From Thalassocella blandensis (GTDB taxonomy: Bacteria > Pseudomonadota > Gammaproteobacteria > Pseudomonadales > Cellvibrionaceae), in NCBI GenBank assembly GCA_902141825.1, contig CABFPG010000004.1, positions 248,001-312,000 on the forward strand: DNA of 64,000 nt, read 5' to 3'. The notes under the pieces were generated by a model. That model searched no databases and was not told the DNA's origin. It saw only the letters and a list, made by a program, of their open reading frames with translations. The position numbers and the translations under genes are program-made. Position 1 is the stretch's first letter; each line of letters starts with the position of its first letter. This document shows, one piece after another, positions 18,548 through 28,048 of the stretch.

Positions 18548-18851
18548 AATGTAAATTCAGAATGGAACTTCAGAATAAAATTTCACGGGCAATAACAACA
18601 GAACCACGAGGGCTCCCTTCAAACATTTAATCGGCGGACTTATGCTACTGCCTTTGACCTACAGTCAGCAAAAATTCTAGTCAGTGGCGTTTGTGTTTAA
18701 AGGGGGTTATATTCAGAGGGGCTATATTCAGAGGGGCTATATTCAGAGGGGCTTATATTTAGAGTGGCTTGTATTCAGAGCTGTTTACATTCAGAAGAGC
18801 TTCTATTCTATTCAGGCAGGCTATTTTCCAGCAAAAATGTATTAAACAAAA
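18548..18851. other. Intergenic region downstream of flgN
   Basis: This 304 bp stretch lies between convergent flgN and the TIGR04282-type gene. Its right half consists mostly of the degenerate tandem repeat at 18705-18816. No coding frame or RNA gene is visible. Confidence 0.6.
18705..18816. repeat. Degenerate 15-16 bp tandem repeat
   Basis: About seven imperfect copies of GGCTATATTCAGAGG follow one another. The first three are spaced exactly 15 bp apart and nearly identical; later copies drift (GGCTTATATTTAGAGT, GGCTTGTATTCAGAGC). There are no spacers, so this is not a CRISPR array. It looks like a local tandem duplication that has since decayed. Confidence 0.85.
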
Positions 18852-19505
18852 TTAAGACTTAGCAAGCAAGGTCGAAAATTCGGTACGAGTCTCGCACAAG
18901 CTTTTGAAATCCGCGGGATAATCTATATCCTGCAGTGCAGGTAACACACTCACCTGCATTTTTTCCTCAGCACATTTTCTCAAAGTCTGCTCTAACACCT
19001 TTGCACTCCCCCATGTAATATCTTGAAAAATATTTCGCGAAAACCGCTTTATCCCCAACATCACATACCCACCATCTGCGGCCGGAATCACTGTCGCATC
19101 AACTTCAGGGGCTCGCCATGCGTCCATAGCCTCTCTCAATTGTTCGCATGTCAAATACGGACAGTCGCTACCAATCAGTATGACAGCGGCTCCACTTTTT
19201 GCGTTTTGTTCTGCACAATGCGCCAGTCGCTGTCCCAGGTCAGAGCCAACTTGTTGCCGCAGAGAAACGCCATATTCCCTTGCGAGCCGGTCAAAACTTT
19301 TGTCCGCATCCGAATACCAAAGCTGGTACGACACGCGTCCACCTTCTGGTTCCGCATGCTGTAGAGGACTTAACCGTTTAACGGTGTCTTCGACCAAGGC
19401 GGAATGAATGGCAAGCGCCTGCTCAGGGCTATACTCAGGCGTTAGGCGAGTCTTTACTCGGCCCAAAACGGGTGCTTTTGCGAATTGACAGATAACAATA
19501 TTCAT
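18852..19505 (-). CDS. TIGR04282-type glycosyltransferase-like protein (DUF2064)
   Basis: This 217-residue protein has a GT-A/nucleotidyltransferase-like fold: the opening MNIVICQFAKAPVLGRVKTR resembles the nucleotide-binding loop, and ILIGSDCPYLTCEQLREAM followed by VIPAADGGYVMLGIKRF matches the DUF2064 core (about residues 110-160). TIGR04282 proteins (rSAM/selenodomain-associated transferase 1) typically sit beside TIGR04283 proteins and the radical SAM protein now known as ArsS, as here. The substrate has not been established for the family; a part in arsenosugar formation is an inference from context. It is convergent with flgN. Confidence 0.85.
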   Translation of the reverse strand: MNIVICQFAKAPVLGRVKTRLTPEYSPEQALAIHSALVEDTVKRLSPLQHAEPEGGRVSYQLWYSDADKSFDRLAREYGVSLRQQVGSDLGQRLAHCAEQNAKSGAAVILIGSDCPYLTCEQLREAMDAWRAPEVDATVIPAADGGYVMLGIKRFSRNIFQDITWGSAKVLEQTLRKCAEEKMQVSVLPALQDIDYPADFKSLCETRTEFSTLLAKS

Positions 19506-19672
19506 TGGGAGGATTAATTTTTCTTCCGTTTATTGAGGTGGTAGCGGTTTAACAGATAGATTTCTTGCATGTGTTTATTTTTATTTTCTATTACTAATAA
19601 CTAATATCTAATTCATGTTATTCTGCTCAATGATGATCTAATCTTCTTCATTCTGGCTTTAACTCTTTCCAC

Positions 19673-20431
19673 TTAATACATCTTTGCTAAACGAGCAGGT
19701 GACACTCCCAAGCGAAATGCAAGCTGAAACATCCACATTAACAGTACCGTTTTCACCACTCCATATTTTTCCCATCGCCGCGCAGAAGTAATCGCTTTAT
19801 CAAGAACTATTAATGGCGTTTTCAGCTTTAACATTCGTCGAGTAAACTCAATATCTTCCATTAAAGGAATCTCGGAAAAACCTCCCTGCGAAAAATAGAA
19901 TTCACGCGCGGCAAAAATACATTGGTCGCCTGTGGCTACTTTAAAAACACGAGAGCGAAAATTAATGCCCTGACTAATAACTCGATACGCTCTTTGCTGA
20001 TTATCCAACGCGACCAAAAAGAAGCCCCAATCTACCTGGGTAATTTGCTCCAGCGCAGATTCACTGAGCACTGGTAATCTCGTATCCACATGCAAAAACA
20101 CGATAGACTCTCCCCTGCACAGCGCGGCTCCCGCATTCATCTGTTTTGCACGCCCTTTGCCACTGCGCACTAGCCGGCAATCTGCTCTGTGTGCAGAAGT
20201 TTCCACTGGGTCACTCTCATTTTTGTCCATTTCTATCAACGGCCAAGGCGAGCACAGGGAGTTAATGATGTCCACGGTCTCATCACGACTTCCACCGTCG
20301 ACAAATATCACTTCATACAGACATCCGCATTCATGCAATGCAATTCCTATATTCTTCCAACAAGCACTAACAGAAGCAGCCTCATTCAATACGGGCACGA
20401 CGATGGAAAGCTTAATTTGTGCATCGCTCAA
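19673..20431 (-). CDS. TIGR04283-type family 2 glycosyltransferase
   Basis: This 252-residue GT2 protein has the nucleotide-sugar binding start LSIVVPVLNEAASVSACW, the EVIFVDGGSRDETVDI motif, the DXD-like segment VFLHVDTRLP and the acceptor-side QGGFSEIPLMEDIEFTRR (about residue 185). The pattern matches TIGR04283 (rSAM/selenodomain-associated transferase 2). It lies between the TIGR04282 gene and arsS, all on the minus strand. It may attach a sugar or sugar-like group in arsenosugar formation, but no substrate can be read from the sequence. Confidence 0.85.
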   Translation of the reverse strand: MSDAQIKLSIVVPVLNEAASVSACWKNIGIALHECGCLYEVIFVDGGSRDETVDIINSLCSPWPLIEMDKNESDPVETSAHRADCRLVRSGKGRAKQMNAGAALCRGESIVFLHVDTRLPVLSESALEQITQVDWGFFLVALDNQQRAYRVISQGINFRSRVFKVATGDQCIFAAREFYFSQGGFSEIPLMEDIEFTRRMLKLKTPLIVLDKAITSARRWEKYGVVKTVLLMWMFQLAFRLGVSPARLAKMY

Positions 20432-20483
20432 AAATATATAACCTCAGATAAATTAAAAGTAAGGGTGTTCGTCGCTTTCCAAA

Positions 20484-20578
20484 AATGAAGCCAAAAACCA
20501 AGCCAAAAATAAAGCCAGAAGTGAAGACAGAAATGGAACTAGAAAAGGCACAAGCAAAGACATAAGCAAAACTTAATT
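20484..20578. repeat. A-rich degenerate tandem repeat
   Basis: The gap between arsS and the TIGR04283 gene holds several loosely repeated 10-13 bp units built around AAGCCAAAAA (for example at 20488-20515). The repeat is purine-biased on the plus strand and strongly diverged. It is counted here because similar arrays recur in other gaps of the window. Confidence 0.5.
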
Positions 20579-21550
20579 TAATGCTCCACCGCAACTACTG
20601 CCCTGCCCGGCCGTGCATCCATAGCAATGCTCACCTACGACAATGGGATTATTTTCAATGGAGGCTTCCAGCAGGTCGCGAAGATGCAGTAAGGGTTTAT
20701 CGGTAGCAATGGCGTCGTGGTGATAAATCATAGGCCAATGTAACATCTGATTAAAGTCGCAGTCATAAACGTAGCCCTTCCAGTCTACGCTTATCAAATT
20801 TAAGCACATCACGTTGGACAGGTTCGCCGCAGAATAAGCATTTTTTAATAGATCCATATACCCTTCATACTGTCCCTTGGCCAGCAGCGTTCCACCAAAA
20901 CGCTCAATAGGCATATTGGTAATGGTATACAATTCGTTAAACTGTATATTGAACTGATCTGCCAGTTTACGCTTGTAATCCTGCTGCAGCTGCTCTTGAC
21001 CCGGCGGCAAAAATGCTCCGTTGGGGTTATACACAAGGTTCAATGCCAGATCTTTTTGAGACGCGTATCCCATCTCATTTAATTTTTGTAATGCAGTAAT
21101 AGAGGATTCAAACACACCATTTCCACGCTGCTGCTTTACATTTTCTTCGGAGTAACACGGCAATGAAGCGACGATGGTTACTTTATTTTCAGCAAGAAAT
21201 TCAGCCATATGTTCATAGCCGGGTTCATTTAAAATAGTCAAATTACAACGATCAATAACTTCAAGGCCTCGACTTCTCGCTTCGCGCACCAAATACTTAA
21301 AATGATCATTCATTTCCGGCGCACCACCAGTAATATCCAGCGTCTTTATACTGTGTTTATCGATGAATGTGAGGATATCCTCAATCGTTTCCCTGGAAGC
21401 CAATTCTGTTCGTTTAGGACCAGCATTGACGTGACAATGCGTGCAGCTCAGGTTACATAGATACCCCAGGTTGACCTGCAAAGTTGTTAATACGTTGCGT
21501 TTTATCGCTGGAAAAGAAGTTTTAGCAAGCAGCGGGCGTGTATCTAACAT
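20573..21550 (-). CDS. arsS: Arsenosugar biosynthesis radical SAM protein ArsS
   Basis: ArsS is a radical SAM enzyme that joins dimethylarsenite to a 5'-deoxyadenosyl group, giving the precursor of arsenosugars. The 325-residue protein carries the iron-sulphur motif CNLSCTHC (Cys32, Cys36, Cys39). The SAM-binding LDITGGAPEMNDHF follows at about 94-107. The C-terminus has a Cys-rich domain (MCLNLISVDWKGYVYDCDF and CYGCTAGQGSSCGG) typical of the ArsS/DUF3641 family. It is the first gene of a three-gene minus-strand group with TIGR04283 and TIGR04282 genes. No arsM (arsenite methyltransferase) lies in the window, so the methylated substrate must come from elsewhere. Confidence 0.9.
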   Translation of the reverse strand: MLDTRPLLAKTSFPAIKRNVLTTLQVNLGYLCNLSCTHCHVNAGPKRTELASRETIEDILTFIDKHSIKTLDITGGAPEMNDHFKYLVREARSRGLEVIDRCNLTILNEPGYEHMAEFLAENKVTIVASLPCYSEENVKQQRGNGVFESSITALQKLNEMGYASQKDLALNLVYNPNGAFLPPGQEQLQQDYKRKLADQFNIQFNELYTITNMPIERFGGTLLAKGQYEGYMDLLKNAYSAANLSNVMCLNLISVDWKGYVYDCDFNQMLHWPMIYHHDAIATDKPLLHLRDLLEASIENNPIVVGEHCYGCTAGQGSSCGGALN

Positions 21551-21983
21551 AAAATTCTCGCTTATATAAACCTGTTTATGTGTCGCTCTATGTATGATCG
21601 TTTTGTGTAATTGTCTTTTTTCTGCTTCTATTTATTTTTCCATATTTATTTCTAAACATCGCGGCTAAATATTGCCACTATAAATCTCCTGCACATCCCT
21701 TCATGCATCTTTTGATGAACCACTCTAAGCATGAGTGCCCTTGTGATCCGCGAATTTCAGTTAATACAAATTAATGGAATCGCGATTTCAAATTTTATGC
21801 AACACTGCCCGCAACTTGTATAAACATGGGTCAATTTTGTCTGCATTCAGATCATAACGCAGTTTAAAGCACACAGTTTGTTCTCATCAAAGTGCTGGTG
21901 CGATATAATGTTATTTAAACGCGAGATCGCGTTATGTAACAGTTTAAAAACACGTAACGCTCAGTAAACAATCAGTGAACAGC
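21551..21983. other. Intergenic region between arsS and tRNA-Arg
   Basis: This 433 bp A/T-rich stretch holds the arsS upstream region and, at its right end, the likely promoter of tRNA-Arg. A short perfect palindrome (AACGCGA-GA-TCGCGTT, 21918-21933) lies between that promoter and the tRNA and could be an operator or part of the leader. I see no coding frame and no ArsR-type operator that I can name. Confidence 0.5.
21904..21909 (+). promoter_or_regulatory. Likely -10 box for tRNA-Arg
   Basis: A consensus TATAAT lies 75 bp upstream of the tRNA gene. A recognisable -35 is poor (TTCTCA at 17 bp spacing), so this is a moderate call. Transcription would start near 21916. Confidence 0.45.
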
Positions 21984-22059
21984 GCCTTCGTAGCATAATG
22001 GATAATGCAGTCCCCTCCTAAGGGAAAGATTGCAGGTTCGACTCCTGCCGAAGGCGCCA
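21984..22059 (+). tRNA. tRNA-Arg (anticodon CCU)
   Basis: The 76 nt sequence folds as a cloverleaf. The acceptor stem is GCCTTCG / CGAAGGC, the D stem GCAT / ATGC, the anticodon loop CTCCTAA with anticodon CCT (reads AGG), and the T arm GCAGG-TTCGACT-CCTGC. The discriminator base is G and CCA is encoded (22057-22059). tRNA genes of this kind are common integration targets, but no integrase or duplicated 3' end is visible nearby. Confidence 0.95.
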
Positions 22060-22281
22060 TTTCCCCTCACCATAGCCGTACCTATTAGCTGCCGGCTCAA
22101 CTCCCCCCGAATTAGCACTAAATTAGCTCCGAATTAACCCTGTCGAAAGCCTAGACGTGTATATATTAGACCGCAGTCCACCACTCTGTTTGTCCTGACA
22201 GTTTACTGTCATACTGCACCTTTGGTAATGATACACAAGCCGGCCCTTGCTGGTCATTATTTTTACAATCGAGTCTTTATT

Positions 22282-23313
22282 ATGTTGCGTTTATTTATCA
22301 TCTTACTCTTTATTGCGTTCATAGCGATTTTTGGCGGTAAATATTATATCGAGCAGCAGATAGAGAATTCATTAGATCAAACAGCTCAAGCCATGACGCT
22401 CGCAGGAGAATTCAGTTATCGCGATGTAGACATCAATCACCGGGGAGAGATCCGTATAAATCGCTTATCCTTCCGGCCTTATAACATGACGGAAGCGACT
22501 ACGATCGATGTGTTAGCAATACGGCCTGGTGATGTATTTAAGTTGTTCCAACTTGAACGTGACTTCCGCCAACAACAGTTACCTGAACACCTGGGATTGT
22601 CGCTCCTTGGCGTAGAAATGCCAGTCACAAGTGGCTATGAGAAAATCCACGCCCAAACGAACCAAATACTGAACTTTGGAATAAGTGGATGCGGAGCACC
22701 CGCCCAATCGACTTTTCCCGGTTTGGTAAAACTCGGGTACGACCATGTTGAAATGCAAATGGAGATCGATTATCAGATTGTAGGCAACGGTGAGCATATC
22801 AATATTTCGCTAAATTCACTCGCAGAGAGTATCACCGACACCACTATGGATCTGAATTTGCATTTGGGCTCGCCATCTCGTCAAGTTGGAGTGATGGCTA
22901 TGGCAATAAACAAGGCGCAGCTAAACAGCTTGAAATTCCAAGTGAAAGACCTGGGTTTTGAAACGAGGCTCATGGAATACTGTGCTAAATATGCCGGGCT
23001 CCCACTTACTGATTACTATGCGTACCATGTACAAGCGTGGCAAAGTACCTGGCAACTCATGGGCGTTAATATCGGCAATGCTATGACCAGCGCATATCGA
23101 GAATTTATCGAAGCCCCTTCAAGTATTGAACTCAACTTATACCCTGCCGCGGACCAGTTATTAATAAACACTATCGCTACCAGACCAATAGAAGCACTTC
23201 TGTATCACTTAAAAGGCACGGTAAATACGAACAATGAAAAACTGACACCGCTGGATCACTCTGCGTATTCCAGCGAAGTCATCCATATTCCAAGTGATGA
23301 AGGTTCCCCTTAG
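22282..23313 (+). CDS. Membrane-anchored protein of unknown function
   Basis: I do not recognise this 343-residue protein. The start at 22282 (MLRLFIILLFIAFIAIFGGK) puts a single transmembrane helix at residues 1-19, followed by a long extracytoplasmic region; the open frame extends 20 codons further up. The body alternates short beta-like segments (GEIRINRLSFRPYN, LDVLAIR, EMQMEIDYQIVGNGEHINIS), reminiscent of DUF945- or AsmA-like periplasmic proteins, but I see no diagnostic motif. Two cysteines (near residues 135 and 235) could form a disulphide. It lies between tRNA-Arg and rsmE, both on the plus strand. The ribosome-binding site is weak. Confidence 0.75.
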   Translation: MLRLFIILLFIAFIAIFGGKYYIEQQIENSLDQTAQAMTLAGEFSYRDVDINHRGEIRINRLSFRPYNMTEATTIDVLAIRPGDVFKLFQLERDFRQQQLPEHLGLSLLGVEMPVTSGYEKIHAQTNQILNFGISGCGAPAQSTFPGLVKLGYDHVEMQMEIDYQIVGNGEHINISLNSLAESITDTTMDLNLHLGSPSRQVGVMAMAINKAQLNSLKFQVKDLGFETRLMEYCAKYAGLPLTDYYAYHVQAWQSTWQLMGVNIGNAMTSAYREFIEAPSSIELNLYPAADQLLINTIATRPIEALLYHLKGTVNTNNEKLTPLDHSAYSSEVIHIPSDEGSP

Positions 23314-23496
23314 TATTTTAAGTAGTAATTCATGTGGGATTTCTAGTAGCATTTCGAATGACCATTCAAATAGTCATTCAAGATACTGAACAATGGAAAT
23401 CATAGCGGCAACCATGTACCAGCAAACGCTATGCCTTGCCTGCCGACACCATCAGTTTATAAAATATCAATTCTACCCTTGCCAAAATCTGCTCAA

Positions 23497-24216
23497 ATGA
23501 ACTTATTAATTTTACAACAGGAACAATTTATTTCCCCCTCCGAGGCGGTTACTAGTGCCCGTCAAACATTACATATCCGAAAAATCTTGAAGTTAAATAA
23601 AGGCGATGCGCTACAACTAGGTGAATTAAATGGCAATATGGGCAGTGGTATTATTGCAGAAGATGCTGGGGATCACTTTATTGTTCATCAGATAAAATTA
23701 ACGGATTCGCCACCACCAAAACTACCTGTGCGATTAATTCTAGGGATGCCCAGGCCACAAATGATAAAACGAATTCTGCAAACCGTCGCTACCATGGGTG
23801 TTGACCACCTGGCATTAATTCAATCGAGCCGCGTCGAAAAAAGTTTTTGGCAATCTCCCTCGGCTACCCCGGAGTCAATCCACGAGCATTTAATACTCGG
23901 ACTGGAACAAGGCGTTGCCACGCAACTGCCAACGGTGAGCATACACAAACGCTTCCGGCCTTTTGTTGAAGACGACCTGACTCCATTAAGCGAGAATTCG
24001 ATTAAATTAATTGCTGACCCTGGCGGTGAGAATGAACCGGCACTGCATTCCTCATCCCAGGCAATAAGCCTGGCCATAGGCCCGGAAGGTGGTTTTTTAA
24101 AGCAAGAAGTAGAAAAGTTTAGAGAACTGGGGTTTGACTCCATTCATCTGGGAAGACGAATTTTGAAGGTGGAAACAGCCGTGCCGGTATTGTTGGCCAA
24201 GCTGTTTCATTTTTAA
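23497..24216 (+). CDS. rsmE: 16S rRNA (uracil-1498-N3)-methyltransferase RsmE
   Basis: RsmE methylates U1498 of 16S rRNA in the 30S subunit. The start at 23497 (MNLLILQQEQF) gives 239 residues, the usual length; the open frame reaches back 22 codons without family-like sequence. The N-terminal PUA-like domain (about 1-70) is followed by a SPOUT methyltransferase domain with the knot motifs LAIGPEGGFLKQEVEKFRE and LGRRILKVETAVPVLLAKL near the C-terminus. It is convergent with the GGDEF-EAL gene. Confidence 0.93.
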   Translation: MNLLILQQEQFISPSEAVTSARQTLHIRKILKLNKGDALQLGELNGNMGSGIIAEDAGDHFIVHQIKLTDSPPPKLPVRLILGMPRPQMIKRILQTVATMGVDHLALIQSSRVEKSFWQSPSATPESIHEHLILGLEQGVATQLPTVSIHKRFRPFVEDDLTPLSENSIKLIADPGGENEPALHSSSQAISLAIGPEGGFLKQEVEKFRELGFDSIHLGRRILKVETAVPVLLAKLFHF

Positions 24217-24250
24217 CTTTAAATTTTCGTGTTTATAATTTTTATGTACA

Positions 24251-24266
24251 GCCGGTCACTTCCGGC
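24251..24266. terminator. Small hairpin between convergent genes
   Basis: A 5 bp stem (GCCGG / CCGGC) with a 6 nt loop lies between the ends of rsmE and the GGDEF-EAL gene. It has no clear T run. It may help to end transcripts from both sides, but this is a weak call. Confidence 0.35.
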
Positions 24267-24295
24267 CAACTTTCATTCTTTACTTGAAGCTTGCC

Positions 24296-26773
24296 CTAGC
24301 CTTGGCTGAACTTTACTAACACTTCAAAATCTTTTGGCGAAAGTGGTGCGCTACACAGGAAGCCTTGGTAAAAGCGGCAACCATAGTCTTTCACTAAATT
24401 TAATTGCTCCGTAGTTTCGACCCCCTCTGCCACCACTTCCAGGCCCAACAAATTCCCCATGGCACTGATGGTTTCTACAAGCACGCGATCATTGCGATCA
24501 AATGTAATATCCCGAATAAAACTCTGATCAATTTTCAAGATGGACACCGGCAATTGCTTTAAATAACTAATGGAGGAATAACCTGTACCAAAGTCATCCA
24601 GTGCAAAGTTAATACCTTCTTTGGTCAACGTCGCCATCGTTTCAATGGTCTCATCCAGGTTTTGAATCACAATACCTTCGGTAATCTCCATTTCCAGATA
24701 TTCCGGTGGAAATTTATTATCCCGTAGCAATTTCACCACATTATCGACGAAATTCGTAGAGCGAAATTGACGAGGACTGATGTTAACCCCGAGGCGCATA
24801 GAGGAATCCCACAAGCCCATGTCCTGCCAGATTTTCACCTGATTGATGGCTTCCTTAATCACCCACATCCCGACGTCCACAATCAATCCTGAGGTTTCCA
24901 GAATTGGAATAAACTCCACTGGCGACACCATGCCACGCTCAGGATGCTGCCAACGAATCAGGGCTTCCGCGCCAACGACTTTGGAGGTTATTGTATCGAC
25001 GCGCGGCTGGTAGTGCAGACTGAAACGGTTAGCTTCCAACGCGCGATGCAAATCGCCTTCCATCGCGAGCACGCTGCGAGCCTTATCGGCCATGTAACGG
25101 TTAAAGAACTGAATATCATTGCGGCCCTCTTCTTTCACCCGATACATGGCTGTATCCGCGTATTGAAGCAACTCGTGAACGCCGGCTCCCTCTTCGGGAA
25201 ACATCACGATTCCAACACTACATGTGACGTGCAGTTCAAAATCGTTGTGATAATGAGGCTCGGAAATGGCAACGCGAATACGTTCACCAATTTGCTCAGC
25301 ACGCAGCAGTGCAGACGACAACTTGCGACCGAGATTCGGCAAAATAATCACGAACTCATCGCCACCCAAACGCACCACAACATCATTTTCTGTCGTTGCC
25401 AACATAAGTCGCTGCGCTACTTGTTTCAGCACCACATCACCCACGGGATGTCCGAGCGAGTCATTAATATTTTTAAACTGGTCCAGATCGATAAACAATA
25501 AGGCGCCGATTGAATCCTGCTTAACAGATTTCACCAGCTCTTCTTCTAAACGCTCCAGTAAATAGCTTCGGTTGGGCAGGTCCGTCAGCGCATCGTGATA
25601 GGCCATATGCTCCATTAACTGCTGAGTACTTTTCAGCTCCGTGATATCAGAGGAAACGACCAGCGCTACCACCTCATCATAAAATTCCATGGGCATAATG
25701 TAGGTATGCATTTGCCGTTCGTTGCCATCCTGGTCGATCCAGACTTCCTCCCACACTTTGCCACTGCGCTTGGAATGTATCACATTGGCATCCATCGCCA
25801 TTACATCTGCCGGTGCGGTAGAAAAGAACTCTGCAAAATCGGAGATGTGTGAGCCACGCATTTGATCGGGTGTGGTGTGCAAAAAATCTGCTAGCGCTTT
25901 ATTGGCAAAAATATAATATCCATCTCGATTCCGCGCGCCGACCCAAACAGGCAAACTGTCGATAATCTGGCGAACATGTTCCTCACTTTTACGCAGCACC
26001 ACTTCTACTGCTCGGCGTTTTGACAGTGCAAGGTCAACCGAATCCAGCAGCTGGTTGCCAATGACCACTAACTGATTGAGTTCATCATTGTAACCCGTAT
26101 TGACGGGTGTTAATCGTTGCTCACCTGGGCTGCCAGGGTTTATTGCTTTTAACTGCGAACTTAATTTGATTAAGGGCTTAGTCAACATGTAATAGAAAGC
26201 AATAAACAGGAAAAGCACCAGAAAAAAGCTACGGATAAGCCCGATACTGATGAGCACAGCAGAATGCTGATAAAAAGGCTGGAAGGCTGCATCCATGTCC
26301 ACGATAAAACTAATATGGCCACTGTAATTTCGACGTGGTACCGCCAATGGAGAGGCAACCAGTTTTAAATCATCAGTGAACAGGTTGGTGATCCAAACGG
26401 TGTTGGAGTCAATTCGTGCTTTACGAGCCGAGGCCAGTTCGTGCCCCACTTCATCTTCAATAGTCACTGCGATAATAAAATCGTAGCGCATAAGCCCTGT
26501 AACCACCTCTTGTGCCAACATGTCATCCATTGTGTGCACTGCTCTGACGGCAGGAGGTGTGGACACTTCAGTGATCCGGGTTAATAAGCGTTGAATTTCC
26601 GAGGACTGGACCTGGTAAACAATATAAATCTGCAGGGCACTCATAATGATCCCCACGATCAACGCGATGACCACGCCAACTTTAGCTAGCCGAAAAGAGA
26701 TACCCTGAGTAAAGTTTTGCACAACTGACCCTAGTCTATTACTACTATCTACAGAAGGCCTTAAATCTGACAT
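24296..26773 (-). CDS. Membrane GGDEF-EAL protein with PAS domain (c-di-GMP turnover)
   Basis: This 825-residue protein makes and/or degrades cyclic di-GMP at the inner membrane. Transmembrane helix 1 lies at about residues 28-52, a periplasmic sensor region at 53-170, and helix 2 at about 172-197. A linker and PAS domain (about 265-385, SLPVWVGARNRDGYYIFANK) follow. The GGDEF domain has an intact active site (RLGGDEFVIILPN). The EAL domain has EALIRWQHPERG, NISPRQF, LEMEITEG, DDFGTGYSSISYL and VVAEGVET, so both domains look catalytically competent. It is convergent with rsmE. With the PilZ protein and HsbA homologue it suggests c-di-GMP control of motility. Confidence 0.92.
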   Translation of the reverse strand: MSDLRPSVDSSNRLGSVVQNFTQGISFRLAKVGVVIALIVGIIMSALQIYIVYQVQSSEIQRLLTRITEVSTPPAVRAVHTMDDMLAQEVVTGLMRYDFIIAVTIEDEVGHELASARKARIDSNTVWITNLFTDDLKLVASPLAVPRRNYSGHISFIVDMDAAFQPFYQHSAVLISIGLIRSFFLVLFLFIAFYYMLTKPLIKLSSQLKAINPGSPGEQRLTPVNTGYNDELNQLVVIGNQLLDSVDLALSKRRAVEVVLRKSEEHVRQIIDSLPVWVGARNRDGYYIFANKALADFLHTTPDQMRGSHISDFAEFFSTAPADVMAMDANVIHSKRSGKVWEEVWIDQDGNERQMHTYIMPMEFYDEVVALVVSSDITELKSTQQLMEHMAYHDALTDLPNRSYLLERLEEELVKSVKQDSIGALLFIDLDQFKNINDSLGHPVGDVVLKQVAQRLMLATTENDVVVRLGGDEFVIILPNLGRKLSSALLRAEQIGERIRVAISEPHYHNDFELHVTCSVGIVMFPEEGAGVHELLQYADTAMYRVKEEGRNDIQFFNRYMADKARSVLAMEGDLHRALEANRFSLHYQPRVDTITSKVVGAEALIRWQHPERGMVSPVEFIPILETSGLIVDVGMWVIKEAINQVKIWQDMGLWDSSMRLGVNISPRQFRSTNFVDNVVKLLRDNKFPPEYLEMEITEGIVIQNLDETIETMATLTKEGINFALDDFGTGYSSISYLKQLPVSILKIDQSFIRDITFDRNDRVLVETISAMGNLLGLEVVAEGVETTEQLNLVKDYGCRFYQGFLCSAPLSPKDFEVLVKFSQG

Positions 26774-27109
26774 CGAAAGCGAGTGGTTTTGTTAAACGCG
26801 ATTCATCCAACGGACTTGCTAACGCTAATGCAACCAGCAACACTAATGGAGCTATCGCATTACCGACTGGCAATGTCGCTCAACACGCTACAACTAAGAT
26901 TTCCGGGCCATCTGTAACGCCAATTAAAATTGACTATTGTATTTATTTTATGGGGTGCAATGACAGATATACGTGCGTGCCGCCGGTACTGCGCAGATTT
27001 CACCCCAATTCACTGTTACCAATTCGTGGTATTCATTATAGTGCCTTCGACCTGCTTGCATAGTAGATCCATGCAAAACCTTTCCACGATAAAGGTTCTG
27101 ACATATCGA
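26774..27109. other. Intergenic region upstream of the GGDEF-EAL gene
   Basis: This 336 bp region lies between the start of the GGDEF-EAL gene and the end of ttcA. It should hold the promoter of the former. I see no coding frame, strong hairpin or recognisable sigma-factor motif in it. Confidence 0.5.
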
Positions 27110-28048
27110 TTAACTTAAATTAATCACTTTGACCAGTTCTGCACCCGACTCACCTAGGTCTACGGTCGCATCATGAAAAATTTTCTCATGATCGCTGCGC
27201 TGCGCTTCCTGCTGCATGCCATGGTCTTCAACGGCAGACCCGGTACGATCCAGAGTAAGCCCCTTAAAGTTGAACAATTGTTGATCGGCCAACTGAGAAA
27301 GTGATACTCGTTGCAAGCTGGAAAATATCGTCTCAACGCGACCGGGAAATGATTTCTCCCACCCCGTTAACATCTCTTTAATCACCTGACGCTGCAGATT
27401 TTCCTGAGAACCACATAAATTACATGGAATAATCGGGAATTGCTTGAGATTGGAAAATTCGATTAAATCTTTTTCTGTGCAATAAAATAACGGGCGAATC
27501 AGCACGTTGCGTTTATCATCAGACAGAAGTTTGGGGGGCATGGCTTTGAGACGGCCAGCGTAGAATAAATTTAAAAACAGCGTTTCAACAACATCGTCCC
27601 GATGATGTCCCAAGGCGATTTTAGTCGCACCAATTTGCTCGGCAAACCCATATAAAGTCCCACGGCGCAAGCGGGAGCACAGCCCGCAAGTTGTCTTCCC
27701 CTCAGGGATGACAGATTTCACAATGCTGTAGGTGTCTTTTTCAACGATGTGATATTCCACTCCCAGACTATCCAAATAGTTGGGCAAAACATCCTCAGGG
27801 AAACCTGGCTGCTTCTGGTCCATATTCACAGCCACGATATCAAATTTGATAGGTGCAGACTTTTGTAAGCCTAAAAGAATATCCAGCATTGAATAGGAAT
27901 CTTTACCACCTGACAGACACACCATGACTTTATCGCCATCTTCAATCATATTGAAGTCTTCAATGGCTTTGCCCACGTTGCGACGCAGACGTTTTTGTAG
28001 TTTGTTAAACTCCAACTTCGATTTTCGGTCTATCAATTCCACATTCAT
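27110..28048 (-). CDS. ttcA: tRNA 2-thiocytidine synthetase TtcA
   Basis: TtcA thiolates cytidine 32 of certain tRNAs using ATP and an iron-sulphur cluster. The start at 28048 ([20 protein letters not shown]) gives 312 residues; the open frame runs 36 codons further up without family-like sequence. The PP-loop SGGKDS is at residues 46-51, the CxxC pair in [12 protein letters not shown], and a third conserved Cys region in [15 protein letters not shown]. The C-terminal tail after about residue 270 is variable. It has no close operon partner. Confidence 0.94.
   Translation of the reverse strand: MNVELIDRKSKLEFNKLQKRLRRNVGKAIEDFNMIEDGDKVMVCLSGGKDSYSMLDILLGLQKSAPIKFDIVAVNMDQKQPGFPEDVLPNYLDSLGVEYHIVEKDTYSIVKSVIPEGKTTCGLCSRLRRGTLYGFAEQIGATKIALGHHRDDVVETLFLNLFYAGRLKAMPPKLLSDDKRNVLIRPLFYCTEKDLIEFSNLKQFPIIPCNLCGSQENLQRQVIKEMLTGWEKSFPGRVETIFSSLQRVSLSQLADQQLFNFKGLTLDRTGSAVEDHGMQQEAQRSDHEKIFHDATVDLGESGAELVKVINLS

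Noticed and set aside
18705-18816. Possible CRISPR array
   Set aside because: Units are only 15-16 bp, directly abutting without spacers, and no cas genes are present.
21918-21933. Palindrome before tRNA-Arg as an integration (att) site
   Set aside because: No integrase, no duplicated tRNA 3' end and no change in gene character nearby.
25083-25090. Perfect FliA -10 (GCCGATAA) on the minus strand
   Set aside because: It is inside the GGDEF-EAL coding sequence and has no TAAA at the required distance.
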